This document shows, in pieces, positions 19,189-28,981 of a stretch of DNA of 64,000 nucleotides. Below the pieces are notes generated by a model. It did not search any database. It was not told the origin of the DNA and worked only from the letters and a program-made list of their open reading frames with translations. Position numbers and translations under genes: made by a program. How positions within the stretch are numbered: the first letter of the stretch is position 1; each line of letters starts with the position of its first letter. Source of the DNA: Paludibacterium denitrificans (GTDB taxonomy: Bacteria; Pseudomonadota; Gammaproteobacteria; Burkholderiales; Chromobacteriaceae); NCBI RefSeq assembly GCF_009707705.1, contig NZ_WLYX01000001.1:2728001-2792000 (forward strand), read 5' to 3'.

Positions 19189-19838
19189 TCATTCCTTGGG
19201 GGCAGCAGCCATGGCGGCTTTGGCTTTGTGCTTGCGCGGCAGGGTGGAGGGCTCGCCTTTTTGCAGGTGTGCCAGCGGCGAATTTCATCCGAGTCCATCC
19301 AGATGTCCTCACCGCGCAGAATGCGTTCCACCTCTTCGTCTGCCAGAAATGGCTTGCAGACATTACGCATGACCTTCTCGAACCATTTGCTGATGGCGAG
19401 TACTTGCGCTTGCTGCTCGTTGCCTTTGCCAATCAGGGCCGAGGAGTAGTTGTGGAACATCAACTGGCAGGTGTCATGCACGATCAACTCATCACCGGCC
19501 AGAAAAATCAGCGCACCCATCGAGTAGGCGCGTGATTCCAGAATGGTTACGACACGCGCTGGACTAGCGGCAATGTTGTTGATGATCTGCAGGCCAGTAT
19601 CGAAGTTGCCCCCCGGTGTATTGAGGTGCAGGAAGATCAGGTCAGTTTCGCTGGCGGTACGCATGGCGTACAGCATGTCGGTGTACTGAATTGGTGCGCC
19701 GATTTCACCGGACAGGTAAAACGATATCTGGTGAATGACTCCTTGCGAATCGTAGCGACGATAGAGCGGTAGCGGCGGAGTGTCCTCATTGTCGTCATCA
19801 TCCGCGCGCAAGCTATGGTTGGTATAGAGTGGCTTCAT
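19189..19838 (-). CDS. ClpP-like serine peptidase (one apparent frameshift)
   Basis: Second ClpP-fold protein, distinct from the clpP at 56.3 kb. Seen: ISFYLSGEIG, FLHLNTPGGNFDTGLQI, nucleophile Ser in SRAYSMGALIFLAG and His in CQLMFHNYSS; long acidic N-terminus (RADDDDNEDTPP). Such stand-alone or phage-type ClpP homologues often lack a known chaperone partner. The frame breaks near 19272-19275 (CCAGG to CCAG on the plus strand); correction ends the protein ...MAAAPKE at 19189. About 216 residues. Confidence 0.8.
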
Positions 19839-19919
19839 GGTTGGCCTTTCTTGTTGTGGTCGGCAAGCGCATCTCAACATCGGAGATAATAGCGTTTTTC
19901 TTCATGGAGCAGGGCGGCT

Positions 19920-20287
19920 ATGACGGATGTGGCGATTGTACGGGTGGAGGCTTTGGGCGCGCCGGAGGTGGATTATCCGCGTGCAGAGCGTTTGGTTGTT
20001 GGCAATCCGCGCCGCGAGACCGGACCAGTTTTGTCGGAGCAGAGGGGGAGGTGACAGTCGGTATCTGGACTTGCCAGACCGGCGCCCGGCGCATACGGTT
20101 TTCCGCCCACAAACTGGAGTTCTTCTGTATTCAACAAGGCCGGGTGCGTTTGCATGACGCCGCTGGTGTCACGCAGGACTTTGGCCCGGGCGAGGCCGCA
20201 GTGATCCCCGCCGGATTTGTCGGCACGTTTGAGGTGCTGGAGCCGGTGCGCAAATATTTTGTGGTGCTGGAACGGGTGGCGCAGTGA
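19920..20287 (+). CDS. cupin-domain protein, DUF861-like (one apparent frameshift)
   Basis: About 123 residues. The pattern GIWTCQTGARRIRF...LEFFCIQQGRVRLHD...GPGEAAVIPAGFVGTFEVLEPVRKYFVVLE is that of small RmlC-type cupins. The frame breaks at 20020-20023 (GACCGGACC; CCTGG restored gives RRETWTSFVGAEG). Substrate unknown. Confidence 0.78.
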
Positions 20288-20341
20288 ACTTGATCGGGCA
20301 CCCTGATGGTTGTAGCAGGCGCCCGGCAGTTGTTGTCTGGT

Positions 20342-20650
20342 TTAGTGTGAATGTTTCATCAGCTGTTCATCGGACTCGGTGGTGTTGTCTTCGTCGTGCG
20401 CATCGGGAGGTGGCGCGATAAAGCCGTTGATTTCGTAAGGTGTTCGATTCAGGTTCAGCACAATGGCGGTGTTCAGTGCGCCAAATGCCCAGCTGATGAG
20501 CAGAAACACCGAGTAAGCCGTGAGCTTGTCGTGAAACAGCGCATTGCCGTGCAGCGTGAGTTCTGCCGGATCGAAGATGGAGTAAAACACCAGCGTTGCC
20601 AGAACGGCGATGATGAAAGAAGGCCAGAACAGCAAAATGAATTTCTTCAT
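20342..20650 (-). CDS. small inner-membrane protein of unknown function
   Basis: 102 residues. Two hydrophobic helices (FILLFWPSFIIAVLATLVFYS and AYSVFLLISWAFGALNTAIVL), then a charged, His-containing tail. No family recognised. The 279-bp gap to the next gene (20651-20929) holds only the likely promoter and ribosome-binding region of the aminotransferase; I see no other feature. Confidence 0.65.
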   Translation of the reverse strand: MKKFILLFWPSFIIAVLATLVFYSIFDPAELTLHGNALFHDKLTAYSVFLLISWAFGALNTAIVLNLNRTPYEINGFIAPPPDAHDEDNTTESDEQLMKHSH

Positions 20651-20929
20651 GGTTTGCTCCTTGAAACGGTGAGCGCTAGCCGAATGGCTGCTACCTATTC
20701 AGCGTAGATGGTTAACTGGCGGGATCAAGTCAATTGGCAAGATATCGATCCGTGATTGTGTTGCCCGGCCCCTGCAGAATTGCCGGTTTAGATGGTCACT
20801 TGGCAAAGCGCCTATGGCCGGTACTCCGTGGTAAACTGGGTACTGTTTGATGTTTTTTATCCCTTGCTGCCGTGGTCAGGCCGATGTGCATGGCGATGGT
20901 GGCGGTTCTGCAAATAAATGGAGCCCTGC

Positions 20930-22137
20930 ATGACCTCTTCGATCTTCGCCGCCGTCGAAATGGCGCCGCGCGACCCGATTCTTGGCCTGAATGAAGCCTT
21001 TAACGCCGATACCCGTAGCACCAAGGTCAATCTTGGCGTTGGCGTTTACAGCGACGACAACGGCAAGATTCCGCTTTTGGCTGCGGTGAAGGCCGCTGAA
21101 AAAGCGCGCCGGAAGCCATGCCGCCGCGTGGTTACCAACCGATCGAAGGCGCCAAGGCTTATGATGTTGCAGTACAAAACCTGCTGTTTGGTGAAGATAG
21201 CGAACTGCTGAAAACCGGTCGCGTCGTTACGGCACAGGCTCTGGGTGGTACCGGTGCGTTGAAGATTGGCGCCGACTTCCTCAAGCGCCTGAACCCGTCT
21301 GCCAAGGCTTATATCAGCAATCCGAGCTGGGAAAACCATCGCGCGTTGTTTGAATCGGCTGGTTTCACCGTTGAAGCCTATACCTATTACGATCCGGCTA
21401 CCCGTGGCGTGGATTTCGCTGGCATGAAGGCGTACCTGAATGGCCTGGATGCTGGTTCGGTCATCATCCTGCATGCTTGCTGCCACAACCCGACCGGTGC
21501 CGACCTGACGGAAGCACAATGGGCTGAAGTAGTGGAAATCTGCCGCGAACGTGGTCTGGTGCCGTTCCCGGACATGGCTTACCAAGGCTTTGCCGATGGC
21601 ATTGATGCCGACGCGATTGCCGTGCGTCTGTTCTCTGCCTCTGGCCTGCAGTTCTTTGTCTCCAGCTCGTTCTCCAAGAGCTTCTCGCTGTACGGCGAAC
21701 GTGTTGGTGCGCTGTCCATCGTGACCGCCAGCCGGGAAGAATCGGCCCGCGTGCTGTCGCAACTGAAACGCGTGATCCGCACCAACTACTCCAACCCGCC
21801 GATCCATGGTGGTGCCATTGTCGCTGCCGTGCTGTCCACGCCGGAACTGCGTCAGATGTGGGAAGACGAGCTGGCTGGCATGCGTGATCGCATTCGTGCC
21901 ATGCGTACTGGTCTGGTGGAAGCCATCAAGGCACAAGGTGTGGAACAGGACTTCTCGTTCGTCGCCAAGCAACGCGGTATGTTCTCCTTTACCGGCCTGA
22001 CCGAAGCTCAAGTGGAACGCCTGAAAACCGAGTTTGGCATTTACGCGGTGAAGACTGGCCGTATCTGCCTGGCTGCCTTGAATAGCAAGAACATTGGCTA
22101 CGTGGCCGAGTCGATTGCCAAGGTTGTCAAAGGCTGA
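20930..22137 (+). CDS. aromatic/aspartate aminotransferase, class I (one apparent frameshift)
   Basis: PLP enzyme of the AspC/TyrB group. [25 protein letters not shown]-terminus, [32 protein letters not shown], and the PLP lysine region [18 protein letters not shown]. The frame breaks at 21109-21112 (CCTGG to CCGG; restores [14 protein letters not shown]). Corrected length about 402 residues. Whether it prefers aspartate or aromatic substrates cannot be said, so no symbol is given. GGAG lies 9 bases before the ATG. Confidence 0.9.
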
Positions 22138-22157
22138 TTAGCCGTTTGACCGCACAC

Positions 22158-22187
22158 GAAAAACCCTGCTTTTTAGCAGGGTTTTTC
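22158..22187. terminator. terminator after the aminotransferase
   Basis: AAAACCCTGCT-TTTT-AGCAGGGTTTTT; also overlaps the stop of the convergent minus-strand gene. Confidence 0.88.
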
Positions 22188-22775
22188 TTTGTCTGTATCA
22201 GTTGGCGTAGCGCGCCCCAGCCGCAGGCGCAGCTGGCCGGGTGACGTATTGAGGCTCCGGATTGCCAGTCGGGCAGCCAGAGGTTGGCCGAACACCGGCC
22301 GCTCCAGCCAGCGCTGTGCGCTAGGCAAGCGGTTGAGGTGAAAGACCAGTTGCTGCTGTTGTACGTCGATCCAGTCGAGGTCTTGCGTCAGCTGGCGCAA
22401 TAAATGCGGGGCCGAGCCGTAATCGAGCGTGCTGAGCAGCAGGTTTACAAAGGCTCGCTTGACCAGCGACGTGGAGGCCGATTGCCCGGTGGCATGGTAG
22501 CGCAGCGTCAGGCGGCGTTGCGGCCAGTCCACAGCCAGAAAATCAAAATGCAGGGTGAGGTGAGCCGCTACTGGCCGGTGCAGTGTTAGGTGCAGAGTGC
22601 TGTCGTGGCTGAGTAAGGCGAGTCCTTCTACCGTCAGATCATCGCTATCCAGCCGTTTTTTCAGTTGCTGCAGCAGCCAGTCTTCACTGAACGTGATGCC
22701 ATCACGATGCAGGGTAGGCAGGTTGGCCGAAAGCCCCTGCCAGGTTTCGGCCAACTTCCGCGTCCAGTGGCGCAT
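22173..22775 (-). CDS. hypothetical protein, about 200 aa
   Basis: No signal peptide or membrane segment. Composition is Leu/Gln/Arg rich with alternating strands (LHLTLHRPVAAHLTLHFDFLAVDWPQRRLTLRYH), suggesting a beta-rich domain. No family recognised. Start ATG 22775 overlaps the stop of the upstream NlpC/P60 lipoprotein gene by 1 base, so the two are probably translationally coupled. Contains an inverted pair of DUS-like repeats near its start (22721-22755). Confidence 0.65.
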   Translation of the reverse strand: MRHWTRKLAETWQGLSANLPTLHRDGITFSEDWLLQQLKKRLDSDDLTVEGLALLSHDSTLHLTLHRPVAAHLTLHFDFLAVDWPQRRLTLRYHATGQSASTSLVKRAFVNLLLSTLDYGSAPHLLRQLTQDLDWIDVQQQQLVFHLNRLPSAQRWLERPVFGQPLAARLAIRSLNTSPGQLRLRLGRATPTDTDKEKPC

Positions 22776-23284
22776 CAGTTGAAGATGGTGCGGGCGCCTT
22801 CGAAGCGGGCGGCGAAGTAGCTGTTGTCGAGGCGCTCAACCCGGATGGTGCTATTGGTGTGCGGCGCATGCACAAACTTGCCGTCCCCGATGTAGATGCC
22901 CATGTGCGAGTAGGAGCGGTTGAGGGTGTTGAAAAACACCGGGTCGCCGACGCGCATCTGGTTGCTGTCGATCGGCCGGGTCACGCTGGCGATCTGCGCG
23001 GCATTATGTGGCAACTTGACGCCAACTGCGTTCTGGTAGATGTAGCTGACCATGCCGCTGCAATCCAGTCCGGCGTCCGGGTTGCTGCCGCCAAACTTGT
23101 AGTCCAGATCCAGCAGGCCCAGTGTATACATCAGGATTTCGCGCCCGGCGCCATCGGCCTTAAGTCCGGACAGTGCAATGGTTCTGGGGGCGCGTGGCTT
23201 GGCATGGCTGACTTTGCGTGGTGGCTGGCTGCTGCACGCCGCCAGCATGAGAGCCATCAGAGCACACAAACCGAGTTTTTTCAT
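22775..23284 (-). CDS. NlpC/P60 family lipoprotein (peptidoglycan endopeptidase)
   Basis: 169 residues with lipoprotein signal MKKLGLCALMALMLAACSS (lipobox LAAC). Catalytic Cys in GLDCSGMVSYIY, His in SHMGIYIGDGKFVHAP. Likely cleaves the D-Glu/meso-DAP bond in periplasmic peptidoglycan (family knowledge). Lies directly after uup (ATG overlaps the uup stop by 4 bp) and before the hypothetical gene; probably one transcript. Confidence 0.9.
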   Translation of the reverse strand: MKKLGLCALMALMLAACSSQPPRKVSHAKPRAPRTIALSGLKADGAGREILMYTLGLLDLDYKFGGSNPDAGLDCSGMVSYIYQNAVGVKLPHNAAQIASVTRPIDSNQMRVGDPVFFNTLNRSYSHMGIYIGDGKFVHAPHTNSTIRVERLDNSYFAARFEGARTIFN

Positions 23285-25199
23285 TTTTGTCGGGCCTCCA
23301 ATTCTTCCCAGCGCGCCAGTTTTTCCAGCAGCAATTCGTCGATTTCTTCCACGCGTTGCTGCCAGCCATGGGCTTCCTGCGGGCGATCACGGTAGCAGGT
23401 GGGGTCGAGCAACTGCTCGTTGAGTGCCTGCTGTTCGGCTTCCAGCTTGGCAATGTCATCCGGCAGCGCCGCCAATTCCCGGGTTTCATTGTACGAGAGC
23501 TTGTTGCGGGCCGGTTTGTTTTTTTCCGGCTTGGCCGGTGCGGGGGCAGTGGCGGGCGCTTCTTTGGTGGTTTCGGCTTACTTGAGGCTTGCCATGCGCG
23601 CCTTGGTGTCGATCCAGTCCTGATAGCTGCCGGGGTATTCTTCCAGTTTGCCATTACCTTCGAAGGCGATGACCTGTGTGACCACGTTATCGAGAAACGC
23701 CCGGTCGTGGCTGACCAGAAACACGGTGCTTAAGCGTATTGGCCGATTACATCTTCCAATAGTTCCAGCGTGTCGATGTCCAGATCGTTGGTCGGTTCGT
23801 CCAGCACCAGCACGTTGGCTAAGCCGGGTAAACAGTCGGGCCAGCAGCAAGCGGTTGCGTTCGCCGCCGGAAAGTGAGCGAACCGGGCTGCGCGCGCGTG
23901 CCGGGGAAAACAGGAAGTCTTCCAGATAGCTCATCACATGCTTGCGTTGGCCGCCGATGTCGAGAAATTCGTTACCCGGCTGATTACATCCACCACGCTG
24001 GCTTCTTCATCCAGTTGCTCGCGGAACTGATCGAAGTAGGCAATCTGCAGGTTGGAACCACGGCGGACGCTGCCGCTGTCCGGGGCGAGTTCACCCAGAA
24101 TCAGTTTCAGCAGCGTGGTTTTGCCAACGCCATTGGGGCCGATCAGGCCGATCTTGTCGCCGCGTAGAATGCGGGTAGTGAAGTCGCGCACAATCACCTT
24201 GTCACCAAACGACTTGCTGACGTGTTCCAGCTCGGCCACCAGCTTGCCGGAGCGTTCCCCGGCATCCAGCTGGAAGTTGACCTGGCCGACGCGTTCGCGC
24301 CGCACCGCACGTTCGCGCCTGATTTGTTCCAGTCGCCGTACCCTGCCTTCGTTACGGGTGCGGCGTGCTTCGATGCCTTTGCGAATCCACACTTCTTCCT
24401 GTGCGTGGAATTTGTCGAAGATGCGATTCTGTTCTTCTTCCACCGCCAGTTCTTCGGCCTTGCGGGTCTGGTAGGCGCTGAAGCTGCCGGGGTAGCTGCG
24501 CAACAGGCCACGGTCCAGCTCGACGATGCGCGTGGCGACGTTGTCGAGGAAACGCCGGTCGTGGGTGATCAGCAGCACGCTACCGGAGAAGTTCTTGATC
24601 AGGTTTTCCAGCCATTCGATGGCTGCCACGTCGAGGTGGTTGGTTGGCTCGTCCAGCAGCAGCACGTCTGGTTTTGCCGCCAGTGCCCGCGCCAGTGCCA
24701 CGCGTTTTTTCCAGCCACCGGACAGTTCGCGGATGCGCACGTCGGGTGAAAGATCCAGATGGCTGAGGGTGGAGGCAATCAGCGCATCAAACTGCCAGCC
24801 GTTGCGGGCTTCCAGTTGCTGTTGCACCGGTTCCAGCTGGGCCAGAATGGCTTCATGGTTGGCCGAACCCTGTGTCAACTGCTGGGTGAGCTGGTGGTAT
24901 TCGGTGAGCAAGGCCTTGAGGTCGCCCAGCCCTTCGGCCACCGCTTCGAAAACGGTGTGCTCGGGGTTGAATTCCGGTTCCTGTGGCACGTATGCCACGC
25001 GCAGGTCGCTTTTCATGTTGATGCGGCCATCATCCAGCACAATCGCGCCAGCGATGCCCTTGAGCAGCGAGGATTTACCGGCGCCGTTGCGGCCGATCAG
25101 GCCAACCACTTCGCCCGTTTCCAGCGCGAAGTCGACATTATCGAGCAGTGCATGATGTCCGAAAGCCGGGCAGGCTTTCTCGACAGAAATCAGAGCCAT
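23281..25199 (-). CDS. uup: ABC-F ATPase Uup (four apparent breaks)
   Basis: Two ABC domains: Walker A GLIGRNGAGKSS and GLIGPNGVGKTT, signatures ELSGGWKKRV and RSLSGGERNRLLLARL, Walker B VLLLDEPTNHLD and VLVLDEPTNDLD, then a C-terminal coiled coil (ELAALPDDIAKLEAEQQALNEQ). Soluble, ribosome/DNA-associated family. Breaks: 23976-23979 (CCAGG to CCGG; restores ISQGNEFLDIGGQRK), 23818-23824 (GCTAAGC for GCCGGC; FTRPANVLVL), 23728-23735 (GCTTAAGC; GQYAGTVFLVSHDR) and an in-frame stop at 23576-23581 (GCTTAC for GCCGGC; ASLKPAETTKEA). Corrected length near 637 residues. Confidence 0.92.
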
Positions 25200-25374
25200 G
25201 AATGCATCTTGTATTGGAAGTGAATGGCCACAATTGTAACACGTGGCCCGGTTGGCACTTCGCGTGATCCGTGGCCACTGTTACAATGCGCGCCATATCC
25301 GGATGGCTGGATCGGGTCGCCATGACAGGCGGTTCGGCCAACTTGCCATCCTTCTGCAGGCTGAAAGGATTTTC

Positions 25375-25728
25375 ATGTATTTTGTCGATCGTTCCGTGGC
25401 TGTGATCAAGCCCAAAGAACCCTTCTTGCAATGGCTGAACAGCGTGCCGGGTAACGACATGGATCTGTCGCTGGACAGCCTGCGTACGGATTGTACGGTG
25501 ATTTTGCTGCCGGAATTTACCGATCCGGAAGAGGGTATCAACCACGTCGACGAAATGTACGAGCAGTTGTTCAAGATGGAACTGGCGTCATGGTACGAAG
25601 ACGAAAGCCTGTGGCCCAAGGATTTGAGCCTGAAAGCGTTCTGGGAATGGTTTGATGTGGAAATCCACGCCACGGTGATCGATAGCGTGGAAGGCGACAT
25701 CACCAACATGCCCGCACACGAACTCTGA
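25375..25728 (+). CDS. conserved hypothetical protein, about 117 aa
   Basis: Acidic soluble protein beginning MYFVDRSVAVIKPKEPFLQW, with PEFTDPEEGINHVDEMYEQLF and LKAFWEWFDVEIHATVID. I do not recognise a functional family. GAAAGGAT precedes the ATG. It is 4 bp ahead of the YgfX-like gene and forms the head of the folC run. Confidence 0.7.
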   Translation: MYFVDRSVAVIKPKEPFLQWLNSVPGNDMDLSLDSLRTDCTVILLPEFTDPEEGINHVDEMYEQLFKMELASWYEDESLWPKDLSLKAFWEWFDVEIHATVIDSVEGDITNMPAHEL

Positions 25729-25732
25729 CCCC

Positions 25733-26188
25733 ATGTCGCACCAGCTGCCACCGTTTGGCCTGAATCTGCGCCCGTCACGGCTGTGGCTGGCGCTGGTTCT
25801 GTTGGCCGTGGTGGCGTTTTCTGCCGTTGTGTTGCGATACCTGCCGCTGGCATGGTCGGCCTTGTTGCCCTTGCCGGTGCTGTTGGGCCTGGGCTGCTTG
25901 CGGGCCAATGGCTGGTGGCATGGTCGGCAGGCCGTGCGCCGTCTCGAAGTTGATGCCGCAGGTCGGCTGACCTTGTGGTTTGGGACGACAGCCGTGGCGG
26001 CGCAGGTGCTGGATGACAGCTTTGTTTCGCCGTGGCTGGTGGTGCTGAACGTCAAGGCGGAAGGCCGACGCCACGCCGTCATGCTCTGGCCCGACTCAAC
26101 CGATGCGGAATCATTGCGCCGACTCCGGGTCTATCTGCTTTGGTTTGAAGGTCAGCCGCCGCTGGCCGCAACAGAATCTTATGACTGA
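25733..26188 (+). CDS. YgfX-like small membrane protein
   Basis: 151 residues: two hydrophobic helices (LWLALVLLAVVAFSAVVLRYL and SALLPLPVLLGLGCL), then RRLEVDAAGRLTLWFG, SPWLVVLNVKAEGRRHAVMLWPDS and DAESLRRLRVYLLW. This architecture resembles the YgfX (CptA) family, but the match is by layout only. Its stop overlaps the folC ATG. Confidence 0.5.
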   Translation: MSHQLPPFGLNLRPSRLWLALVLLAVVAFSAVVLRYLPLAWSALLPLPVLLGLGCLRANGWWHGRQAVRRLEVDAAGRLTLWFGTTAVAAQVLDDSFVSPWLVVLNVKAEGRRHAVMLWPDSTDAESLRRLRVYLLWFEGQPPLAATESYD

Positions 26189-27454
26189 TACTACACGCCG
26201 CACGTTGGCCGAATGGCTGGCGTGGCTGGAACACTCCCATCCATCCACGATTGATCTGGGGCTGGCACGCGTCAGCCGCGTACGCGATGCGCTGGGGCTT
26301 CGGCCAACCTTCCCGGTCATTATCGTCGGAGGCACCAATGGCAAGGGCTCTGTCTGCGCCATGCTGTCCACCATTCTCAATCGTGCCGGTTTCAAGGTGG
26401 GCACCTATACCTCTCCTCACATCGAACGCTATAACGAGCGCATCGCCATTGATCTGCAACCGGTGAGCGACCAGCGACTGCTACAGAGCTTTGCCGCTGT
26501 CGACGCGGCGCGCGGCGAAACCTCGCTGACGTATTTCGAATTTGGCACGCTCGCCGCCATGCATGCATTTATCGACGAAGGCGTGGAAGTTGCCGTGCTG
26601 GAAGTGGGGCTGGGCGGGCGGCTGGATGCCGTCAATGTGTTTGAACCCGATGTGTCAGTGGTGGTGAGTGTGGATCTCGATCATCAGGCCTATCTGGGCG
26701 ATAACCGCGAAGACATCGGCTTTGAAAAGGCCGGTATTTTCCGCGCTGGCAAACCGGCCATCTGCGCCGATCCGCAGCCACCGCAACGCCTGCTACAACA
26801 TGCCGCCGCCATCGGAGCCGATCTCAAACTGTATGGCCGCGATTTTGGTTTCAATCGTATGGAAGTGCAGTGGTCGTTCTTCATGGGCGAGCGTCATCGT
26901 CACGCCCTGCCTATCCCGGCCCTGCGTGGCGGTTATCAAATGGCCAATGCCTCCGCCGCACTGGCGGCACTGGAATGCCTGCGCGACCGTTTGCCAGTCA
27001 GCATGGGAGCCATCAAGCAGGGTCTGATCGAGGTCGACTGGCCCGGACGCTTCCGGTGTTGCCCGGCCGCCCGGCGGTGGTGCTGGATGTCGGCCATAAT
27101 CCGCATGCCGTGCGTGCCATGGTGGCCAGTTTGCGCCAGTTGCCATTTGCCGAGAACCGCTATGCGGTGTTTTCCATGCTTTCCGACAAGGATCTGGCGT
27201 CGGTGGTGGCGATAGCCAAAGAGGATTTTGATGGCTGGTTTGTTGGCGGGCTGGATATGCCACGCGGGCAGAGTGGCGCGGATATTGCCCGCCAGTTGGC
27301 CGAAGCGGGTATTCGCAACGTCACGCCTTTCGAAACTGTGACGCAGGCGTGGGATGCTGCCTTATCGCTGGCCGGAGAGAATGATAGAATCACCGTTTTC
27401 GGATCATTCCACACGGTCGCTGAGGTGATGCAAGCCCGGCGCGCCGCACGTTGA
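26181..27454 (+). CDS. folC: folylpolyglutamate/dihydrofolate synthase (one apparent frameshift)
   Basis: Adds glutamate to dihydropteroate and folates. Motifs: IIVGGTNGKGSVCAML (P-loop), YTSPHIERYNERI, LEVGLGGRLDAVNVF, HQAYLGDNREDIGFEKAGIFR and LDVGHNPHAVRAM. The frame breaks at 27053-27056 (TTCCGGTG; CCAGG restored gives WPGRFQVLPGRPAVVLDVG). About 425 residues. Three DUS-like cores lie in or near it (26205, 26299, 27296). Order folC-SPOR-cvpA-purF is typical of proteobacteria. Confidence 0.93.
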
Positions 27455-27461
27455 GGAAGGC

Positions 27462-28388
27462 ATGGCACTGTCCAACCAAGATGAATTGATACTGCTCAGA
27501 AAACGCGCCAGACGCCGTCTGGTGGGGGCAGTCGTACTGGTGGGTATCTCGACCGTTGTGTTGTGGAATGTGGTAGGGCACCTGCCGGATCAGCCGATGA
27601 AACCGGAAACGGTAGAGATTCAGAGCGATGCCTCGGCCGCCAGTGCCAGCAAGGCGGCGACCGCTTCCGCTCCAGCCGCCTCTGCGGCGGCGGGACAGAC
27701 CAAAACGGCATCAGCACCACCGGCAGTTGTTGAAGTGGCCCCGGTCGTCAACAAGGCGGAAACAACCCAATTAGCTGATTTGTCTACCATCGCCGCTCCT
27801 GCTGCGGCCGTGGCGCCGTCAGCGGTCGTGGCCAAGCCGGTTGCCCCCGCGCACAAGGTGCCGGAAAACAAACCGGTTGAGAAGCTCAAGGCGCCGTCAA
27901 CGGTAAGCTAAGCAGACAAACCGCAAGTAGACAAGCCACAAAAAGAGATCACGCCGAAAAAGGCTGAAAGCAAGCTGGATAAGCCGTCCACTAAGTCGTC
28001 GGACAAGATGGATAGCCACGCCGCCAGCAAGGCTGAAAGCAAGTCGCATAAGGCAGTCGATCCGGCGGCCATTCTGAACGGTCAGGATAGTGATGCGGTC
28101 GCTAAACCCGAACGCAAGAAATCGCAGGACAAACAAGACAAGGCTGACGCCGCCCCCAGTGGCAAATCGATGATCCAGTTGGCCGCGCTGTCCGACCCGG
28201 ACAAGGCTGATGCGCTCAAGTCCAAGCTCGCTGGTATCGGTGTGTCGGCGCGCTTCAGCAAGGTGCAAACCAGTAAGGGTGAGGTCACGCGCGTACGGGT
28301 AGGTCCGTTCGCCAGTCGTGCGGAAGCTGAGGCGACCTTGCAAAAATTATCTCGTGCTGGCGTGTCCGGCATCATAGTCAGCAAATAA
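27462..28388 (+). CDS. SPOR-domain membrane protein, DedD-like (one in-frame stop)
   Basis: N-terminal cytoplasmic stretch, one transmembrane helix (LVGAVVLVGISTVVLWNVVG), a long Ala/Lys/Pro-rich periplasmic linker and a C-terminal SPOR domain (SMIQLAALSDPDKADALKSKL...VTRVRVGPFASRAEAEATLQKL). SPOR domains bind denuded septal glycan, hence a cell-division role. A TAA at 27909-27911 interrupts the linker inside GCTAAGC. As at other sites this is probably GCCGGC plus a nearby lost base (VKPADKPQ). Confidence 0.82.
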
Positions 28389-28394
28389 GACGCG

Positions 28395-28898
28395 ATGACA
28401 GTATTTGACTACATTGTATTAGCCATACTGGCTTAGCTCCGTGGTGATTGCGTTGGTGCGTGGGGTGGTGGCCGAGGTGCTGTCGTTGGGCGCCGGCTGA
28501 TTGCGTTCTGGTGTGCCAAGGAAATGTCACCGCTGGTTTCCACCTTCCTGCCGGGCGATATTCCGTCGGAAGGGTTGCGTCTGGTTGCTGCGTTTGTGTT
28601 GTTGTTTTTCCTGGTGTGGTTACTCACCGCCTTGCTGCGCGTAACGTTGACAGGCTTGATTGATACGGTCGGACTGGGGGGCGTTAACCGCCTGCTGGGT
28701 GCGGTGTTTGGCGTGGCACGCGGTCTGGTGCTGGTCACGGTGTTGGTGTTGATGGGAGGTTTGAGCGACATGCCGCGTCAGCCGATATGGAAAAATTCAG
28801 TATTGGCTCCGCCATTTGAATCACTGGCCTTGTCGTTGCGACCATGGCTACCGACCATATTGGTCGAACACCTCCATTACACTCAGGAAAGTGTGTGA
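28395..28898 (+). CDS. cvpA: CvpA family membrane protein (two apparent breaks)
   Basis: Inner-membrane protein named for colicin V production, with four hydrophobic segments. Starts MTVFDYIVLAILAG. Breaks: 28431-28437 (GCTTAGC for GCCGGC; LAGSVVIALVRG) and 28493-28496 (GCCGGCTG for GCCTGGCTG; LGAWLIAFWCAKE). About 167 residues. Ends just before a terminator and purF. Confidence 0.85.
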
Positions 28899-28903
28899 TA
28901 CAG

Positions 28904-28948
28904 GCGGAATATCTTGATATCTTTACTTCAAGATATTCCGCTTTTCTT
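28904..28948 (+). terminator. terminator between cvpA and purF
   Basis: Perfect 13-bp stem GCGGAATATCTTG / CAAGATATTCCGC (28929-28941) followed by TTTTCTTT. Confidence 0.85.
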
Positions 28949-28981
28949 TATCTGTATAGGTAGTTGGGAAGAGAGCAGAAG

